This document shows, one piece after another, positions 12,501 through 21,959 of a DNA stretch of 64,000 nucleotides. Every line of letters begins with the position of its first letter. Within the stretch, counting starts at the first letter, position 1. Origin of the DNA: Reticulitermes speratus (taxonomy: Eukaryota; Arthropoda; Insecta; Blattodea; Rhinotermitidae); NCBI GenBank assembly GCA_021186555.1, contig JAJKFL010000042.1:29925215-29989214 (forward strand). The letters run 5' to 3'. The translations under genes were made by a program, and so were the position numbers. Under the pieces are notes generated by a model. It was not told where the DNA came from and made no database searches. It worked only from the letters and a program-made list of their open reading frames with translations.

Positions 12501-15500
12501 CTAACACAGATGTTCGAGATGGCAGCTAGTGAGAAGGCAATAGTTCAGAGCAGAGTGGATAAACTTATTTGTGTAAAGTGTAAAGGTGAAGTTGGAATAC
12601 AAAAGGCTTTAAGAACAATCCACACTCAAAATGATGATAAGGTAAATATTGTCATCAAAGAGATTTGATTGAATTAGATCACCTTGGAAAATCAGCGGTG
12701 CAGAGGTCAGTAAAGGAGATTATATTAATGGAAATGGATACTATTTTAGCTAAAATAAATAGCCTAAAAGAATTATTACTAGTAAATAATGATGAAGAAG
12801 GAATATGGACAGAGGCAGTATCAAGAGGAACAAAACTGCCACAGATAAAACAAGCAAATATATTCCAGCTGCCAGAAATAAATAATCGATACAGGATATT
12901 AACCTCAAAGGCAGGTTGTGATGAGAAAAACGAAAAGAAGGTGAATTCAGTAACCAAGAGAGAAGAGGGAAGAAACACAACAAAAAATTGCAAAAAGAAG
13001 AAACACAGGATTATAATATTGGGAGACAGTCATGCCAGAGGAATAGCTATGGAACTACAGTACCAGCTAGGTTATGATTTCGAAGTTCAGGGAATAGTGA
13101 AACCTGGTGCTTCAGCAGAATCTATAGTGAAATCAAATGTAAATCTAAGCAAGTGGACACAAGATGACTTTTGTATAATATGGGGAGGGGCACACAACGT
13201 AAGTAAAAACTAAACAAATTCTAAAAGTGCCACTTTGTCCACCATAAATCTCATGTAGACAGCCCTGGGACTAAACCTGGATATGTGTTGTGAGAGGCCA
13301 GCAACTGACTGCATGAGCAATGGCATGGCCCACTTGAGAATAGTATTTGTTTTCAGTTTGTAAAATAAAAATAAATGAAACATGCTAGAAACATCTTTTT
13401 TCAGCTTTATTATATTTATGTCTGTACTGCAAAATGTCAATGAATGTGTGTTTGAAAATCCACTCACCTGAGCCATTTTGCCTCTGCAGGCAAGTTGAAC
13501 ATTCTGAGTTTGTGCATTACGGCTTCATTTACAAATTCCACTAAACTTGGGTCCTCCAAATTTGCCTGCACATTCTTCAGCCATCTGTAAAAATTAAAAC
13601 TGTATGTATTGCTCCTGGACGATAAAAGAAGCTGGTTATTTTATCACATTTAGGAAATAGGTATACAGATGTATACAAAACAATTTACTGCAGCCAAATC
13701 TGTGGAAATGGAGTGGAGGAGGAGGAGGGTTTCAGATTTAGTATGGTTCAAAATTCACAAGAAAATTATGTTTCATAACTTTTCAACTCCCTGTTACTGA
13801 AGTGTTTGGCTGTGCCTTAAGAAAGCAGTGTGAACTGTCAGATATGCACGCAGAATTGTAAAACCTTGGGTGTGAAGTTATAACATTCTTGTGAGAAAAA
13901 GTGGAAGGCATGAGGGGAAGGGAGAATATTCTATTGTCACATTTTAGCTCCATTCCTCTCTCAAAACAACAGAATCTTACATGCAGGATTACTGTAACAC
14001 TTTTTCCTAAACCACATAAGGTAATAATTTACGTAAATTAGCAAACCAGACTGTGTCAATTCTGTAAATCCCAAAGGAAGAAGATGTAAGCTTTAATCTA
14101 CAGAATCATGAATACACAGCATTCGTACCTGTGAAATTTTAATCTCTGACTAACATTTGGATTTAGAGCCCCACTTTATCACACTTTATATATGTTTGTT
14201 GTTTGTAAATCAAGAGTAACTGATGAAGCATACAAACCTGCATTATTAGAGTACAGTTTGAAAGCTGGACTTAAATGGTATAGAGAGCTTTTCTGATACC
14301 ATGTACAGGAAAACATGCCCCAGTACAGACCACCACACATTTAACAGTGAGAACTATGAATCCCTACCACTCATCTACAAACATTCCATAATTATTATTT
14401 ATTTCAATTCCCCTTAAATATAAAAAATTGTGTGTGTCTTCTGAGTGTTTCAGATGAATTTAAAGGACTGTACAACTTCAAATGAGGTATTTCTCCCATC
14501 CAATCCAGTCCAACTTAGAAGATTTAAAATTTTTCATATGAATAGTGACAATGGAAGAAATTAAATAGAGTGGAATGGTCAAATCACTATCAATGACTAT
14601 AGATTCTCATTTTATTCAAACTTGCAGAGTCCTTACTTTCCTGACTTCTAGTAGTTGTACCTGACATGTGACATACCCATTAATAGTGTCCCATAACCAC
14701 CGTGGTTCCTTATTAATGGGGATATTCATCTGATGTATGCTTGCCATATTCTTGGCAATCAAGACACTAAGCCGAGGATCACCTAGTTCCTTTGTCTTCA
14801 AGGGACGAGCCTGGAAATGAGAATTTACTTGAAGAAGCATGTAATTCTGCCAGTAACTAGCACACCATCGGTCATTTAAATGACATGTTACTTTCAGTTC
14901 ACTACTGGATAGGTATCACACTATAAATTATGTGAAAAATTATATCAAAACTCTTCATGGTTATGAAATTTCAAAATCCAGAAAGCAGAATAACTACTCT
15001 CTCAGCCACTTACCTGGTGACATTTTCTGCCAACAACAGATTCTGAGGAGTTGGGATTTTCTATCAGAGATGGTAGAATACAGAGAATATTTAAAAAATA
15101 TTAAAACATGGATACATGTAATTAGACATGACATGTATAATGCATGTAGGTTCATCAAGGGACAAAACTGCTGGCAGAATAATTAATATAATGTATTTTT
15201 GGAGCAGGAATGAGGATAGGAGAAGTTCAAAGACATCTTAGAAGAGAAGTAAATCAAGGCACATATAGAACTAATGTACATATTTTACAAAGGTACATAT
15301 GATAAGAAACTCACTGGAATATATTCCTCAATACGCCCACCAGGGAATACTCCGTGTAGTTTAGGACCCAGCCGCCTTTCTGACAGCAGAGTGAAAATGA
15401 CAGATTCTGTGATGAGGCCTTCCAGAGCTCTCTCTGTGCCGTGGACCTGCCCATAGAGTCGCAGCAGAACCTGAGATGGCTCTGATGATTTTGGGGGGTG

Positions 15501-18500
15501 TGTCTCAGGAAGGGAGACATGATACAGCCAGTTGCTAAGGCCACCACTGGAAGATTACAAACAGTGTCACAAGCGTACACAAGTATCAACTGCCTCTCAG
15601 TCTCCACCACAATCTCATCCCTCCTACCTGTACATTTATAAACAACATGTCTAATTACGAGGGTTATCCAGAAAGTAAAGATACAACAGGGATGGGAGGG
15701 GAAGGGAAATCACCTCAGACCATCCAGCTCACAGCTCAGACCTCGCTCCCAGCGATTTCCATTTGTTTTTGCATTTAAAGAAACATCTGGCTGGCCAGAA
15801 GTTTCACGAAGACGAAGAGGTGAAAAACAAAGTCACTACGTGGTTGCGTGCACAGGCGGTGGAGTTCTATGACATCAGAATACAAAAACTCGTATCCAGG
15901 CTAAACATAACAAAGGTGGCCTTGACAAAGGTGGCGATTATGTTGAAAAATAGCTAAAGGTATGTGTTAAAGAGTTTTTTCACTCGATTTTGTTAATAAA
16001 TATTTTTAAAAAAATTTATTGGTTTTGTATCTTTACTTTCTGGATAACCCTCGTACATGAGATACTTTTACATGCACGGGCGTCACACTAATCCTCGAGT
16101 ATGCAAAGGCAAAGATTGCAAATCTTGTGCAACTTTTGAACTGCCATCACCTATGTAAAATTTGAGGCTATCATGGTGGTGATTATGAACATCACTTCCA
16201 TCTTCTGTAGATAGGTAGTGACGCTTTGAAGAAACCTGCTGCCTCATCAATGCAGAGAGGCAGCTGTCAAGACACCACTCATGTGTTGATATTAAATACT
16301 GTACTGGTATGAATTGACTTGGTTTCATATCCCAGAAGATTTTAACCTTACTGTTACCACTTTGCATTTTATTTTCAGAAATTTCTATCACCATTACCAT
16401 GAATAATTCACAGCTACGCTGGAACATCTTCATGACAAATGTCAGCATTTTAAGACTTGTATGAAACATCTGTGGCACACTGGAATCTGAAGAATGTAAG
16501 ACGGAGATGTGTTTCTTATTCACTCAGGGAGATAAAGTGTACACAACCAAATAATCATTATAATACCAAAGATATAAAAAAACACAGAAACATTTACAAT
16601 ATACTTATCTGGCCACAAATCCTCATTTCTCTTGTATTTAATATAAGTACATTTTGCTGGTATTGCCACACCTATCAGTATGCATGTTTTATCTTTTTTG
16701 TTTTTTATATTATATCTGGCCTATTTGCTGTAGCTTCTCTGTCTGTATGTACCCCTTGATTCCATAACACTGTCACATCTTCGTGTGTGTGTGTGTGTGT
16801 GTGTGTTACCATTTGTTTGTCATTTCGATACCTAGTGCTTTGTATATTGCATAACGTAAATGTGCACCAACCTTATCGTGTCTCATTATGTATTAATTCT
16901 TCACCAAAATGGGGCATCCTGAGGTTAGGTGGTCGATAGTTTCTTCATGTTGTTTACATAACCGGCATTTACTGTCAACTTCTTCTACCAAAATTTTATT
17001 TTTAAAACAGTTTGTACTAATTACCTGGTCTTGTACTTGTACTATTGTACTTTCTGTTTCTCCCTTGATGTTTCCAAATTTTAACCATCGATATGAATGT
17101 TCATCATCCACCAGTTTTTTGTCTAAGGTACATGGGAATTGTCCATGCAACCTTTCCCACCCCCCCCCATCTTTCTTTTGCTTTCTCTGCTATACTGTCC
17201 TCTACTTGTCTTGTTCCTGTCTGTAACTCTCTCTTGAGGCTTCTAGCTGTCTATACCATTGCTGACTTGGTGCTGTTTGATTTCCAACTGTGAGCTTTTG
17301 ACAAAAATGGTTTCCATAGTTCTTATAGGCACCCAATCCATATTACTGATTTTCCTTCTCTCCTCTCTTCTTATCCATTCTGCTCTTTCATCATGCTGTA
17401 CTTTTTCTCACCACAGTGACTTCCAGTAAGGCACTACTTCTGCCACAGACAGGGGTTCTCTGACCTGTATATTCTTCGTGCCTAAGTTTCTGTAAAATGT
17501 ATCTTATTCTGGGTATGCTGGGTTTCCCTTTTCTTGTATCTTCTGTTTCTTTGGCCTTTTGCTTGCACTTTATGCTTCAACGTCTCTGTCAAATGAGCTA
17601 CTTCTCTGGCATTTGTCACTTTGTATTTTTGAAAAATCTTCCTCTTTTTCCTGTTACGTTCTAAGTTATCAGAGCCTGTAACCATTTAATAAAGTATTCA
17701 TATATCTTTTCTCCAGTTGCTTGTCTTTGCATTCTTATTTTCCAAAGTTTTCATTTCTTCTATTTTTGCCTCTTTTGCTGAGCTGATTCACTGTTTCTGT
17801 GTGGCTGCTGCATATATCAGTTGTTTATATGTTACATCTGATTAATTTTCCTCTAAAAGTTCTTCAATTATTTTCTTTATTTCTTTCTTCAGCTTTATCA
17901 ATTTGCTGTTTTCCATCAGTTTTGGTAACCTTTCCTATCTGACATTTGTAGTAGCCTCACTTTATGCCACATTATTTGGAGTTCTTCTTTTAGTTTATTT
18001 CTAATTGTGTGTTCCCTTACTTCTGTTTCTGACTTTTTACCTAACCTTACCATATTGTCACTTTCTTCTTCTTTCTTCTGGCTAATTGTGACCATTTCAT
18101 TGTCACTGTTCATTCCTTCTGTATGATCTTCTTTCCATATTTTACGTCTTACATTTTTCTGTATATCATCTATTTCAACGGGTGGTATTCTTTTTGCTTT
18201 TAAAATAGTTTTTTTCTGATTTAACAATAATTTCACATCTACATTTGTCCTTGTCTACAACAGAAGCAGCACAGCTTTCTGTCATTAGGTGCAATAGTAT
18301 TACTACCTTCTACACAAGTCTAGTGAGTTTTGCAGCCACAGCCCTCTGCATTCTTCACAGTGGTGTTTACCAGGGTCGCACCTGGGGGGTGGGCTGCCGG
18401 GCTGCAGCCCCACCCCCAAACCCTCCAAAACCAAAATGTAAAAAACACAGATTTTGTAGCTATTATGATATCAAAAGTTTTACATGATTTCCTCTTCAGC

Positions 18501-20530
18501 CAAAATCAGCCACTGAAGTCAGCTGAGGACTAGTACAGTAGAATCTTGCAAAATAAATTAATAAAGTTAAAAAAACGAGAAGATAGGGCACTGTGACTGA
18601 GTAGTGGAGCATGCAGTTATATTCATGTGTATATAAACACAGTTGCAAACAGTGTTATGTTGTACTTACAACATGATTTTTATAACATAATTTTTAAAAT
18701 CAAATATAAATTATATATAGCCTCAGAGTCAACACTCCCCCCCCCCAAAGGAACCTGGTGTTTCCTGTTGTGCACGTTACGTGCCATCTGTGATTTTCTA
18801 AAGGTCAATTTCAAGAAAAACGCATTTGCATTAAGTTTTGCTTGTAATTCTGTAAAACTGAATCAGAAATGCATGAGATGCTTAAAACATATTTTGGTGA
18901 CAACACCATGGGAAGAACACAGACTGAGTGGTTTTCTGAATTGCAACATGGGGAAAATTCAGTTAAATATTACACGCATTCAGGTTAAGCATCAAGAGCA
19001 TGCTGATGACCTGTTTTGACCATGAGGGTGTTGTTGTTCCTCCATGCTAAATGGTTAACCAGCATTACTGCTGGGAGATTTTGCAACATCTGAGGGAGAA
19101 CGTCCTCCAAAAATGTCTGAAACAATAGTCAAACCAAGAGTGGATGATTCACCATGACAACATGCAGTGCACACTGCTTTGTCAGCACAGCAACTTTTGC
19201 CTGCTGAAAATATGACTGTCGCCCCCCCACCCACTTTACTCGCCTGATTTGGACCCTTGTGTTTTTGTCTTGTTTCCAATTGCAAACTATGAGGGTGTTG
19301 CTTCCAGGATGCCCCTGAAATTCAGCAAAAATCACTGACCATCCTACCTACTTTAAAAAGGATAACTATGACCAACAAAAAGGGCACACTTATATTTCAT
19401 TATTTATTGAGTCTCTAAACCTTTCCCTGTGCCCCCGTACTTCTGGATTTTATTGTTACATGTCAAACATTTTTGTCATTAGGACCAGCTATATCAATTA
19501 CGTGTGTAATACTTTGGTGGTGTCAACCAATGTAACATCAGGTATGTTGTGTTTATATGTATAGGAAAAATAACAGTCAATCAATTATTTTTCCCATACT
19601 TATGTATCTTCATCACAACAGGATGTCCCACTTAAAAATATTGTGCTTTACTTCTTTACCTCTGATCAGTATTTAGTCCCAGCAAATTTTTTCTCTTCTT
19701 CTATGAAACTTTCTGGTGCATACTTTTAGTGCAGGACTGAAATTCTTATTAACTTGTTTTCTGGCAAGATTTCCTGATCAATCTGTTTAGCTATATGTAC
19801 TATCATGCCTGGTTTTGTACGCTGTTAATGCTAAAATCTGACAATCAGATGCATGCTGTGCAGTTTCCTAATTTCCTGTGTCAGTTGTAACTTGTGGATT
19901 ACTGTGAATACCTATATTTCTTTTAATCTGCTGTTTTCATTACTTGATCCTGTGCAACTCTCACAATGGTCTCAGCTTCCAAATGTAGATCCTCATGTCT
20001 AAGCCATGAAATCACTACCAATTGTTCACTTCAAAGTGTTATAATATAAATGCATGCAGATTTCTTTCCAGAACTGCAAAATTGCTTTAGTTCAAAACAA
20101 ATCTTTGTTAAGGTGACAGTGTTGTAATTATTACTATTTATTGTACAATTACTGCTTTACATAGCTGCAGTACAACATATACTACATATACAGAGTGTCA
20201 ACACAATTTTAAAACAGGGCAAATTACAACAGTTATTTTGTTTATGCCCACACAATGGCTGATTCATACTTTTGTGAGTAAGTACTCAGGCAGAGAACTT
20301 CACACTCCTCCATCAAGTTGGGCTGACCTATAATGCATAAATTTGCTCCACGCAAGAACTGTCTAGAAAGCTTTCTGTATTTATTACAGTACAAACAACA
20401 GCATTTCAGTGATTTACCTAATGCGTTTCAGAATAATATCCTGGGCTGTAATCTTTCTCCATGAGCCACGAAGATAATCTCGACAAATACGAGCCGCCAT
20501 CTCTCTCATCTCCGCATTGTCACTGGACAT
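397..20530 (-). CDS. Choline kinase gene, seven coding exons (whole gene span)
   Basis: Choline kinase (choline/ethanolamine kinase family) is a cytosolic enzyme that phosphorylates choline with ATP, the first step of the CDP-choline route to phosphatidylcholine. Seven minus-strand exons join in phase into 1167 nt, or 388 residues plus stop, close to the vertebrate beta isoform. Visible landmarks are the N-terminal SGGLSN nucleotide-loop motif (about residues 38-43), the Brenner motif HNDMQEGN with H213, D215 and N220, the choline kinase motif IDFEY at 242-246 followed by YNYRGFD, and a C-terminal HLFWGLWSAV helix near residues 325-335. All introns have GT donors and AG acceptors. The protein starts at the first codon of exon 20418-20530, so a 5' untranslated exon further right is likely. 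Choline versus ethanolamine preference is inferred from family resemblance only. No exon is broken, so the gene looks functional. Confidence 0.93.
890..1240 (+). pseudogene. Degenerate mariner/Tc1-like transposase fragment
   Basis: The plus strand reads FLHDNV, a relic of the second catalytic-aspartate region. This is followed by LWPPCSPDLNLCNFYL, the third-aspartate motif of mariner/Tc1 transposases, and then by NNPHTED. Stops interrupt the frame and no terminal repeats were located. It lies in the 3' flank/intron of the choline kinase gene, opposite in sense. Confidence 0.6.
1455..1629. mobile_element. Small pogo/Tigger-like MITE
   Basis: A 175-bp element begins CAGTAAAACCCC and ends GGGGTTTTACTG. 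It also has subterminal inverted similarity (TTTAATGAA and CATTAAATC type motifs). A TA precedes the left end, and the right flank is TT, so one base of the presumed TA duplication has changed. No coding capacity. The family name rests on the CAGT-type terminus and the TA target. Confidence 0.6.
1640..1897 (-). mobile_element. tRNA-Leu-derived SINE (copy 1)
   Basis: On the minus strand the head carries an A box (GGCCATGTGGTCTAAGGC) and a B box (GGGTTCGAATCCCACC), resembling a tRNA-Leu head. It is followed by a tail shared with copies at 41055 and 58035 (CAGGTAGAGGTCTC, CCTAGGC). A C-run and an adjacent MITE lie at its distal end. It is not a functional tRNA because the anticodon arm does not fold properly. 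Confidence 0.8.
2110..3200. other. Intron / 3' flank sequence without a gene
   Basis: AT-rich and CpG-poor. No exon fits the choline kinase frame. A weak candidate piggyBac-like MITE lies at 2289-2599, bounded by TTAA with short inverted ends (CTCTTTT and AGAGAG). Nothing else was recognised. Confidence 0.3.
3203..4514 (+). mobile_element. Mariner transposon whose left 454 bp is an inverted copy of its right 454 bp
   Basis: A 1312-bp element flanked by TA (3201-3202 and 4515-4516) has ends GGGCATTTCAGAAG and CTTCTGAAATGCGCC. Positions 3203-3656 are an almost exact reverse complement of 4061-4514, leaving a unique 404-bp centre. The normal 5' end of the mariner, with the transposase N-terminus, is therefore missing and replaced by a mirrored 3' end. 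Overall length is still that of a full mariner (~1.3 kb). High arm identity suggests a fairly recent event. Confidence 0.9.
3657..4418 (+). pseudogene. Mariner transposase, 5'-truncated and interrupted
   Basis: The central and right parts encode mariner transposase from the helix-turn-helix region (EVGISPASVYHILT) onward. The sequence then gives ILTVDESWMHSFDP (first catalytic Asp), LLQDNATPH (second Asp) and, after a stop at 4182-4184, YSPDLAPCDYWLF (third Asp, D34D spacing). The C-terminus ends near 4418. The N-terminal DNA-binding domain is absent because of the inverted arm, and the in-frame stop separates the last catalytic block. This copy should be inactive, but it could be mobilised in trans through its intact ends. 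Confidence 0.88.
4675..4854 (-). CDS. Choline kinase coding exon 6 (residues 289-348)
   Basis: The exon encodes LRFVRTYLRNAG, an acidic stretch EREEEEALL, then GSHLFWGLWSAVSAKL and IPFGYW. The HxxWGLW motif and the FGY end are typical of the choline kinase C-lobe. The acceptor is TTTTGACAG|C and the donor TGG|GTAAAT, both in phase 0. A mariner copy with long inverted arms ends about 160 bp beyond the donor, in the next intron. Confidence 0.94.
4860..6280. other. Intron sequence without recognised genes
   Basis: Intron between exons 5 and 6 of the choline kinase gene. It is AT-rich and CpG-poor with a short GCA-repeat stretch near 5362-5376. Open frames here are short and show no family match. 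Confidence 0.4.
6290..6560 (-). mobile_element. tRNA-derived SINE, GGGAAAGAGATTT-type family (copy 1, diverged)
   Basis: In minus orientation it shares with copies at 6780, 30500 and 60045 the block around the AGAAGAGACCTCTTGCC segment, and the distal GGAGGTATACCTCC palindromic block near 6324-6337. CpG sites have largely decayed to TG/CA. The B box is hard to see, so this copy is called by family likeness. Confidence 0.5.
6780..7085 (+). mobile_element. tRNA-derived SINE, GGGAAAGAGATTT-type family (copy 2)
   Basis: The head has a decayed A box around GTCAGTATAGTGACTAGG and a B box GGTTTGAATCCCAGC (6848-6862). The shared body follows with GCAAGAGATTTACC, TCCAGACTGGCTCTC and, distally, GAGCTATACCTCCACTC. 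It lies in intron 5 of the choline kinase gene, in antisense orientation. Confidence 0.65.
7278..7798. repeat. Foldback element with ~118-bp inverted repeats carrying hammerhead-like motifs
   Basis: Positions 7278-7396 and 7681-7798 are near-perfect inverted repeats around a 284-bp AT-rich core. Near its inner end each arm has a segment reading GATCC-TA-GGATC followed by GAAAC-ACGTG. On the minus strand at 7362-7401 this completes a hammerhead-type core (CTGACGA ... GAAA). In the right arm the core is damaged (ACGACGA). No coding capacity. Similar palindromic arrangements are seen in the Penelope-type terminal repeats elsewhere in this window. Confidence 0.75.
8299..8316. repeat. (GT)n microsatellite
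   Basis: A short GT run in intron 5 of the choline kinase gene. Confidence 0.85.
8740..9010. other. Local CpG-rich patch inside a CpG-poor intron
   Basis: This segment contains many CG dinucleotides (TCTCGCGACTG, AACCGCAACG, TTCGCTCAGCG, GGCGAATCGAG), while the surrounding kilobases contain hardly any. It may be a recent insertion that has not yet lost its CpGs, or an unmethylated intronic element. No exon, tRNA or transposon family was recognised. The open frames at 8740-9020 show no known domain. Confidence 0.4.
9030..11770. other. Intron sequence without recognised genes
   Basis: The remainder of intron 5 of the choline kinase gene. AT-rich, CpG-poor and without a convincing coding or repeat signature. 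Confidence 0.4.
11792..12059 (-). CDS. Choline kinase coding exon 5 (catalytic core, residues 199-288)
   Basis: This is the catalytic exon. It begins EYLGKISSPVVFC and carries HNDMQEGNILL, the Brenner motif whose aspartate D215 is the expected catalytic base. LVLIDFEYCSYNYRGFD follows, and its D243 is the expected Mg-binding aspartate. The exon closes with NHFLEWIYDY and NYPTHEQQ. The acceptor is ATGTTACAG|G and the donor CAG|GTAGGT. The match to choline kinases is unambiguous, and all motif residues visible here are intact. Confidence 0.96.
12520..13213 (+). pseudogene. Non-LTR retrotransposon ORF1 fragment with SGNH/esterase-like domain
   Basis: Two overlapping frames make up one broken protein. 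The first, from an ATG at about 12522 (MAASEKAIVQSRVDKL), has a CxxC pair (ICVKCKGE). The second, to 13213, ends with RIIILGDSHARGIAMELQ and a GIVKPGASAESIV then FCIIWGGAHNVSKN tail. GDSHARG is the catalytic-serine block of SGNH-type hydrolases, as found in the ORF1 esterase domains of CR1-like LINEs. A frameshift lies near 12660, and the element stops abruptly at 13213 before any reverse transcriptase. It sits in intron 4 of the choline kinase gene, opposite in sense. Confidence 0.65.
13222..13340 (-). mobile_element. tRNA-derived SINE, GCCATGGCTCAGGC-type family (copy 1, truncated)
   Basis: On the minus strand it reads GCCATTGCTCATGC (A-box side), a decayed B box around CCAGGTTTAGTCCCAGG and the shared GACAAAGTGGCAC segment. 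Better-preserved copies are at 24690 and 31856. CpGs have decayed, consistent with an old insertion in a methylated intron. Confidence 0.6.
13468..13584 (-). CDS. Choline kinase coding exon 4 (residues 160-199)
   Basis: The exon encodes WLKNVQANLEDPSLVEF, then VNEAVMHKLRMFN and LPAEAKWLR, a mostly helical linker before the catalytic loop. The acceptor is TTTTTACAG|A and the donor CTCAG|GTGAGT. It ends with AG, completed by G in the next exon to give arginine. A LINE fragment and a SINE lie in the intron on its downstream side. Confidence 0.92.
14677..14810 (-). CDS. Choline kinase coding exon 3 (residues 116-160)
   Basis: The exon encodes ARPLKTKELGDPRLS, then IAKNMASIHQMNIP and NKEPRWLWDTIN. 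This matches the choline kinase segment that follows EEYIP and contains the KEP-W-L motif. The acceptor is CATTTCCAG|G and the donor GG|GTATGT. The phase-2 end (GG) is completed by the A that opens the next exon. Confidence 0.92.
15315..15546 (-). CDS. Choline kinase coding exon 2 (nucleotide-binding loop region, residues 39-115)
   Basis: The translation begins GGLSNWLYHVSLPE, continues through QVLLRLYGQVHG and ESVIFTLLSERRLGPKLHGV, and ends GRIEEYIP. This is the conserved N-lobe of choline kinases, covering the flexible ATP loop, the RLYG strand and the E-x-x-x-F-x-x-L-(A/S)-E-R helix. The acceptor is TCTTCCAG|T and the donor CCA|GTGAGT. An antisense reading also gives a 99-residue open frame, but the family match lies only in this frame. 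Confidence 0.93.
15658..16053 (+). mobile_element. Internally deleted mariner element with transposase C-terminus
   Basis: Inverted ends CGAGGGTTATCCAGAAAGTAAAG and its complement, ~24 bp each, are flanked by TA on both sides. The 396-bp element keeps only the 3' part of a transposase frame: SDLAPSDFHLFLHLKKHL (third-Asp motif) through to about 15957. The first two catalytic aspartates are deleted. It lies in intron 1 of the choline kinase gene, less than 120 bp from exon 2. Confidence 0.88.
15700..15957 (+). pseudogene. Mariner transposase C-terminal fragment
   Basis: The plus-strand frame carries the HS-DLAPSDFHLF motif followed by KKHLAGQKFHEDEEVKN and WLRAQAVEFYD, the usual C-terminal tail of this mariner subfamily. 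All upstream catalytic parts are missing, so it cannot transpose by itself. Confidence 0.8.
16600..18240 (-). pseudogene. Degenerate LINE (non-LTR retrotransposon) remnant
   Basis: Read on the minus strand, scattered blocks form one LINE polyprotein relic. A charged N-terminal part lies at 17916-18236 and a KKRKIFQKYKVTNAREVAHL block at 17482-17685. A C-terminal part at 16893-17150 carries the zinc-finger-like segment CRLCKQHEETIDHLTSGC (C-x2-C-x7-H-x5-C), with VLWNQGVHTDRE in the sequence beyond. Stops, frameshifts and probably internal deletion of the RT core break the frame. A (GT)n run at 16784-16806 interrupts it. It lies in intron 1 of the choline kinase gene, same strand as the gene. 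Confidence 0.6.
19010..19345 (+). pseudogene. Degenerate mariner transposase fragment
   Basis: The plus strand reads FDHEGVV, then VNQHYC, LRENV, WMIHHDNMQCT (second-Asp block) and LYSPDLDPCVFVLFP (third-Asp block). This order is characteristic of mariner transposases of the SETMAR-related type. Stops and frameshifts are frequent. Terminal repeats were not found. Confidence 0.7.
19350..20400. other. Intron sequence without recognised genes
   Basis: AT-rich, CpG-poor intron 1 sequence directly downstream of the first coding exon. No repeat family or exon was recognised. Confidence 0.4.
20418..20530 (-). CDS. Choline kinase coding exon 1 (N-terminus, residues 1-38)
   Basis: The exon reads MSSDNAEMREMAARIC and continues to ILKRIS, matching the helix that precedes the SGGLSN loop of choline kinases. 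The acceptor CTGCAG lies immediately before the ATG, and its T-rich tract is made by an (AAAC)n microsatellite on the plus strand (20536-20563). The donor is AG|GTAAAT, and the split codon AG|T gives the serine of SGGLSN. Because the ATG is the first exon base, the start codon is either here, with an upstream 5' UTR exon, or this is an in-frame methionine of a longer protein. No better upstream start was identified. Confidence 0.85.
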
Positions 20531-20535
20531 CTGCA

Positions 20536-20563
20536 GGTAAAAAACAAACAAACAAACAAACAA
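20536..20563. repeat. (AAAC)n microsatellite forming the splice-acceptor pyrimidine tract
   Basis: On the minus strand this is a GTTT repeat ending just before CCTGCAG, the acceptor of the first choline kinase coding exon. Length variation here could affect splicing efficiency; that effect is inference. Confidence 0.8.
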
Positions 20564-21950
20564 ACTTGTGTGTAAGCAATTTTCAAACTTAAAACTTTTT
20601 AATTTGCTTTAACTGTTGCAATTCACACAGTATGAAACAGTCTATTTGGTTTTCCAATTATCCCATTTGGTGGAAAAGCCTGACAGCTATCTCAAAGTAA
20701 ATCTGGTAGACCCCACAGCAGATCCCAGCACAGCAAATCTGTTCCATTTAAATGTGCACTTACTCCCACCCTACAATGCCATTTTTGTCAAAATTATATG
20801 CATGCTTCTTTACTGTTTAGCATTAAATGAGCTATAGTGGTAGTATGTTCATAAATTATGGAAATGGGAGTGTGCAGGAGTCAACAGTCACAGGTAAACC
20901 ACAGCCTCTGGATAGATAATCTGTTGAATGAAATGAGCTGGGCAGCTCTGTAATGTGAAGCACTGTGCTGATCACTCCCTTTATTGCAACATTCAGTGAT
21001 GCTCTACCACCCACTTTAAACATTAAGATTAACAATTGGCCAATGCCTATTAGAGAAATTTAGAGTGAGTGGCTACTGTATCCAATACCAATAACACAAA
21101 CCCCAAACAAGCTCCACCTTTCACAGCTACTGCACCACTCTGTCACCTCCACATAAGAATATATGAGCATGTAATAAACTTACATGGGCATTTTTCTCAT
21201 ACAAATAATTAAAGTCATATTCCATCAACAGTGATGAGTTATTATGCAAATACTGATGACCACATCGTGTTTTAAACTAATGTTTAATGTTACGTGAAAT
21301 TCTAACAGACACAGAACTCACAAAACACACACACACCACAAGGCTGCCAATATTCTTACATTTCAAATTATGCCCACCTCATGAATATATTTGTACACCT
21401 GATTGTAGCTAGCAAAGGATAAAAATATTCCCTTTTATTAGTAACGTTGGAAAAAGAATTCAATTTTTGAGGAAAGCTACAGAGCAGATGAATGGAAGTT
21501 TAATTTTCAGCCTCCTTGTTACAGGTGAAACCAACCAATACAGCTTCCTAATTCACTTGGGAGCACCAACACCAGTGAAGAATTCAGTTAACAGGTTATG
21601 CCCAATTTGAGGGGGTTGTAGTATGAGGTATAGTAAACATACGAAACATTCGAAGTTACAAGGCTATGCAGATTTGTGTTTCATCCAGTAATTTGAAAGT
21701 ATGTTCAAATGGGTGGAGCTCCTGGACAGGGTAACAGTCACTCATATCAGTCCCAGCACTATACTTTATCCTCATTTTTCTGCCAAATAAGCACTTGGTT
21801 CATTAAAATATTTCTTTCGCATCAATCAACTCATGTTCACAAAATGCATGCTCACACAAATATCATTACTAATAACATTTTTATACTCCACCAATTTCTG
21901 GGTAATTTTCCATGTCAGGTCACTGTTCAAACTCGACCTTCTTGACCTAA
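20540..21950. other. Upstream intron/flank, no gene recognised
   Basis: AT-rich, CpG-poor sequence between the first coding exon and the inferred promoter region. Short open frames without family resemblance. Confidence 0.35.
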
Positions 21951-21959
21951 TTATTGCTA

